Below are positions 61,640 through 64,000 of a stretch of 64,000 nt of DNA, piece after piece (the first letter of the stretch is position 1; each line of letters opens with the position of its first letter). The notes under the pieces were generated by a model. It searched no databases. It had not been told where the DNA came from and was given only the letters and a program-made list of their open reading frames with translations. The DNA is taken from positions 1,116,001 to 1,180,000 of the forward strand of contig CADCSX010000008.1 of NCBI GenBank assembly GCA_902805475.1. The letters are read 5' to 3'. The stretch comes from Entonaema liquescens. Taxonomy: Eukaryota > Ascomycota > Sordariomycetes > Xylariales > Xylariaceae. Made by a program: the position numbers and the translations under genes.

Positions 61640-64000
61640 ATAAACGTTAAAAATAAAATTATATAAATAAATATTAAATTAAATTAAATATAAATATAAA
61701 AAAATTTTATAAATAATATTATTTATTTTTACTTAAATAATTTTATTAATTTTATATTTAATAATTTAATTATTTTATTTCGTTTTTTTATATATTTATT
61801 AAATTTAATTAAATATAAAATATAATATTAATGTTTTTTATACGTATAAAAATATTTTAATAAATTTATTTATATATTAAATTTTAAAAATTAATTTATA
61901 ATTATATATATTAATTTTTATTTTATATAATTAAAAACTTTATTATAATTTATAAAATTTTAATTAAATTCTTTTTTTTTTTTAAATAATATATTATATT
62001 TTTAATTATTTTATTATTAAATAATAATTAATTATTAAAATATATATTTTAATATATTATTTTATAATAAATATAAGGTTATTTTTTTAAAAAATTTTTA
62101 TATATATAAGAAATTTTAATATTATATTTTCGATTTAATAATATTTAATAATTATATAAAAAAATAATATAAAAATAAATTATAATTATAATAAATAATT
62201 ACATATTTATAATATTATAATTATTTAAATTATAATAAATATTTACATATTTATAATATTATAATTATTTAAATTATAATAAATATTTATATATTTTAAA
62301 AATATTATAATTATATTTATTATAAATATTTACTATAATAATTATAATTATATTTATTAAAATATATATTTATATACGTAATTATAATTTATAATTTAAA
62401 AAGTTTTTATAAATATTAATAAATAATTATAATTAATTTATTTTATTTGCGAATTTAAATACATTATATAATAAAATTTCTTATTTATTATTAATAATTT
62501 TATTATTTTTTCTTTTTTTAAAAACGGTTATTATATACATTATTATTTTTTTTTCTTTTTTCTTTATAATAAATAACGTTATTAACTTATTTTCAAAATT
62601 AATTTAAATATTAATTTACTTTTATTTAAATATAAATTTATATAAATTTATATAATAAATTATTTTTAAATTAATAATAATAATTATAAATTTTATTAAT
62701 GTAAAAATAAAAAATAAAATAAAAGTAAAAAATAAAATAAAAGTAAAAGATAAAACAAATATTAATTTAAATATTAATATTAATATTAATAAAATTATTA
62801 ATTTTTAATTAATATATATATATAATATAATATATTATTAAAAATTTTATATATTTATAAAAAAATAACGCGTTTTACCGCCGTTATAATAATAATAAAC
62901 GTAAATACCATTTATCGAATTAATATTTCGATTTAATATTATTATTAAAAATATTACGTATTTTTACCATAAATTATAACTATTTACGTATTAGTTATAT
63001 TAATGATTATTAATATATAAATAATTATAAATTTAAATATATAAAATTAAAATATTTTTTAAATTTATATTAATTATATTTTAATATAATTATATATTAT
63101 AAAATTTACGGTTATTTCGTTAATTAATAATTAAAAAAAGTTTAATATAATTAATACAACGGTTGTTTTTTTTAAGTTAATGGTAGGAAAAAAAATTTAA
63201 TAACAAAAAAATATTATTGTAAAAAAAACGCGGGAAAATAACGATATAAATATAAGTTTTTTAAATTATTTTTTATATAATTTAAAAAATTATATATTTA
63301 TTAATTATATAAACGTATTTTATAATATATATAATTGTTAATAAACGTATATAACGAAACGTTTTTTTTATTAAAATTAAATATATTTTAAATATTATAT
63401 TTATAAATTATTTTAATTATAATGTTGTTATTATTGTTGTTATTATTGGTGGTAATAATAATGGTAGTAATAATAATAGTAAATACGTTTAAATCGAAAA
63501 AATAAAATTTATAAAAAGTTTTTTTAATTAAAAATATTTTTAATAATTTATTTTACGAAAATAATAATAATTTAATAATTTTAAATAAAAAAAACATTAA
63601 TTAATTAAATTATTTAATTATTTAAAAGTAAATTTAGAAATATATTATTAAATTTTTAAAATTAAATAATAAAGTATTTTTTAAAATAATTAAATTTTTA
63701 ATAAAATTTTATTTTTTATATAAATTAATATAGGAAATAAAATTTATATAAAATTATATTTTATTAAATATTATATAATTATTAATTAATAAATATTTTA
63801 TTAATATACCGAAAAAAAAATTAATAAAAGTAAGTTTTTTTATTATTTTTCTTTTAAATTAAAATTTACTTACTTTTTTTTTAAATATAAAAAATAATAA
63901 ATTTAAGAATTATTATTAATAATTTTAAAATAATATAATTATTATAAAATTTTATTTTATATTAATATTATTAAGGGAAAAAGTTTAAATCCGGTTTTTT
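61640..64000 (-). repeat. Large inverted repeat, right arm (open at window end)
   Basis: Reverse-complement partner of 53406-55565. About 200 bases longer, largely because of an extra block near 63372-63535 that includes an imperfect trinucleotide run. Similarity continues up to base 64000, so the element extends outside. Confidence 0.8.

Larger units (their letters stand above)
51690..64000. mobile_element. AT-rich, RIP-degraded transposon island (runs off the window)
   Basis: At least 12.3 kb of almost pure A+T without usable frames. It holds more than one dead element: a direct-repeat pair (51.69 and 55.57 kb) that would bound an element of about 4 kb, and a large inverted repeat showing a second copy of that element in the opposite orientation from about 61.64 kb to beyond the end. 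Between them lie other mutated sequences, two tandem arrays and a less mutated patch (60.48-60.87 kb). No coding region can be read. Confidence 0.82.

Overview
The window reads as nuclear DNA of a filamentous ascomycete (Pezizomycotina). Genes are interrupted by short GT..AG introns of about 46-140 nt with CTAAC/CTRAY-type branch sites. The gene families are fungal: a CVNH protein with an inserted LysM, a FunK1 kinase relic, fungal P450s, GH43, GH16 and an SRR1-like protein. Two blocks of extreme A+T (about 15.48-22.19 kb and 51.69-64.0 kb) have the composition left by repeat-induced point mutation (RIP) in old transposons. The species cannot be told from this sequence.

Layout. (1) 1-15.1 kb: LysM-CVNH protein, a macro-domain-like protein, an unrecognised acidic protein, a cysteine-type sulfatase, an MFS sugar transporter, a GH43 glycosidase and a short-chain dehydrogenase. 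Transporter and glycosidase lie in tandem and look like a small hemicellulose-use module. (2) 15.5-22.2 kb: AT-rich island holding a direct-repeat pair about 5.9 kb apart, best read as LTRs of a dead retroelement. (3) 22.8-27.8 kb: a housekeeping block with a Tudor SMN/SPF30-like splicing protein, the mitochondrial Fe-S P-loop ATPase Ind1, and the ribosome-biogenesis factor Bfr2, the last two divergently transcribed. (4) 27.8-42.5 kb: sparse. It holds a secreted GH16 glucanase, a FunK1 pseudogene, a small cysteine-rich secreted protein (effector-like), an unrecognised frameshifted gene, an SRPBCC protein and an SRR1-like protein. (5) 42.5-51.7 kb: two P450s, a membrane protein, a dehydroshikimate-dehydratase-like protein with altered metal-ligand positions, and the 3' part of a BBE/FAD oxidase. 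This resembles a remnant secondary-metabolism locus. (6) 51.7-64 kb: an AT-rich island whose edge cuts off the FAD oxidase. It contains an LTR-like direct repeat, a >2 kb inverted repeat running off the window, and two tandem arrays.

Coding models were built by hand from splice signals and family similarity recalled from memory; no database search was possible. Three genes (SDR, Bfr2, and the gene at 37.4-38.3 kb) each need one extra base at or next to a short A run to stay open, which points to homopolymer errors in the assembly. The FunK1 copy, by contrast, carries several stops and an indel and looks truly dead.
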